Source of the DNA: Chloroflexota bacterium
GTDB taxonomy: Bacteria; Chloroflexota; Limnocylindria; Limnocylindrales; CSP1-4
Assembly (NCBI GenBank): GCA_017881985.1
Contig: JADGQH010000233.1
Coordinates: forward strand, 1-5,226
DNA length: 5,226 nucleotides
Direction of reading: 5' to 3'
Shown here piece after piece: positions 5,076 through 5,226 of the stretch. The notes below the pieces were generated by a model. The model was not told the origin of the DNA. It worked only from the letters and a program-made list of their open reading frames with translations, and made no database searches. The translations under genes were made by a program, and so were the position numbers. How positions within the stretch are numbered: the stretch's first letter is position 1; each line of letters begins with the position of its first letter.

Positions 5076-5226
5076 ATGAACAGCTCAGACCAGGTGGCAA
5101 CGGTTCACCGACCCCGGCGGTTTGTATGCCGGCATGCCCGCAGCCTCCTCGTTGTGCTCCTCGGCATCATCTTCGTCCTGCCGGCCGTGCCCATGTGGGC
5201 GCGGGTCCACCCAGCGCGCGTACCGC
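5076..5226 (+). CDS. N-terminus of a membrane protein (partial, cut at the right edge)
   Basis: From ATG 5076-5078 the frame stays open to the window end, giving 50 residues. A polar, basic leader (MNSSDQVATVHRPRRFVCRH) precedes one strong hydrophobic helix (LLVVLLGIIFVLPAVPMW, about 24-41), followed by ARVHPARVP. The positive charges before the helix favour an inside N-terminus, so this is a signal anchor or the first of several helices. GAAGG lies five bases before the ATG. An in-frame ATG at 5004, with GGAGGAGG at 4985-4992, would add 24 residues, but that stretch includes a TTA codon, rare at this GC content, so I prefer 5076. Small DUF3311-type membrane proteins open in a similar way, but too little is visible to decide. 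Confidence 0.6.
   Translation, partial: MNSSDQVATVHRPRRFVCRHARSLLVVLLGIIFVLPAVPMWARVHPARVP

Overview
The window is high-GC bacterial DNA with strong G/C third-position bias in its genes and short intergenic gaps. The best lineage clue is the sigma/anti-sigma pair. Its membrane-anchored anti-sigma-like protein has a short acidic N-terminus, one membrane helix, a Ser/Pro/Thr linker and an extracellular 'YTSARYGFSIGYPADW'-type domain. From memory this architecture is frequent in uncultured soil and freshwater Chloroflexota (Limnocylindria-like) and some Actinobacteria. The lineage call is inference.

Layout. (1) 1-204 (+) is the 3' end of a gene entering from the left, perhaps a ClpP/S49-like protease tail. 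(2) 205-500 has no recognisable gene. (3) 501-1906 (-) is a two-gene operon, an ECF sigma factor followed by its putative membrane-anchored anti-sigma partner, joined by an ATGA stop/start overlap. A possible autoregulated ECF promoter lies at about 1951-1984. (4) 2143-2394 (+) is a small conserved-looking hypothetical protein, possibly read from a leaderless mRNA. (5) 2396-2725 (-) is a stand-alone BRCT-domain protein, convergent with the previous gene with one base between their stop codons. (6) 2800-2970 (+) is a very small protein divergent from the BRCT gene; the region between them holds a perfect 8-bp hairpin/palindrome. (7) 3125-3817 (-) is a complete VIT1/CCC1-family iron/manganese transporter. 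(8) About 3818-4258 is a divergent regulatory region with a perfect 9-bp inverted repeat and promoter-like elements. (9) 4259-4801 (+) is a secreted protein of unknown function with an excellent Shine-Dalgarno sequence, followed by a strong 11-bp-stem hairpin, probably its terminator. (10) 5076-5226 (+) is the beginning of a membrane protein cut by the right edge.

Only the sigma/anti-sigma pair is clearly a working unit. It probably senses a signal outside the membrane and changes transcription. The rest looks like a string of independent housekeeping or accessory genes. I see no mobile element, CRISPR array, tRNA or rRNA. The least described parts are the BRCT/small-protein divergent pair, the secreted protein with its inverted-repeat leader, and the non-zinc anti-sigma architecture.
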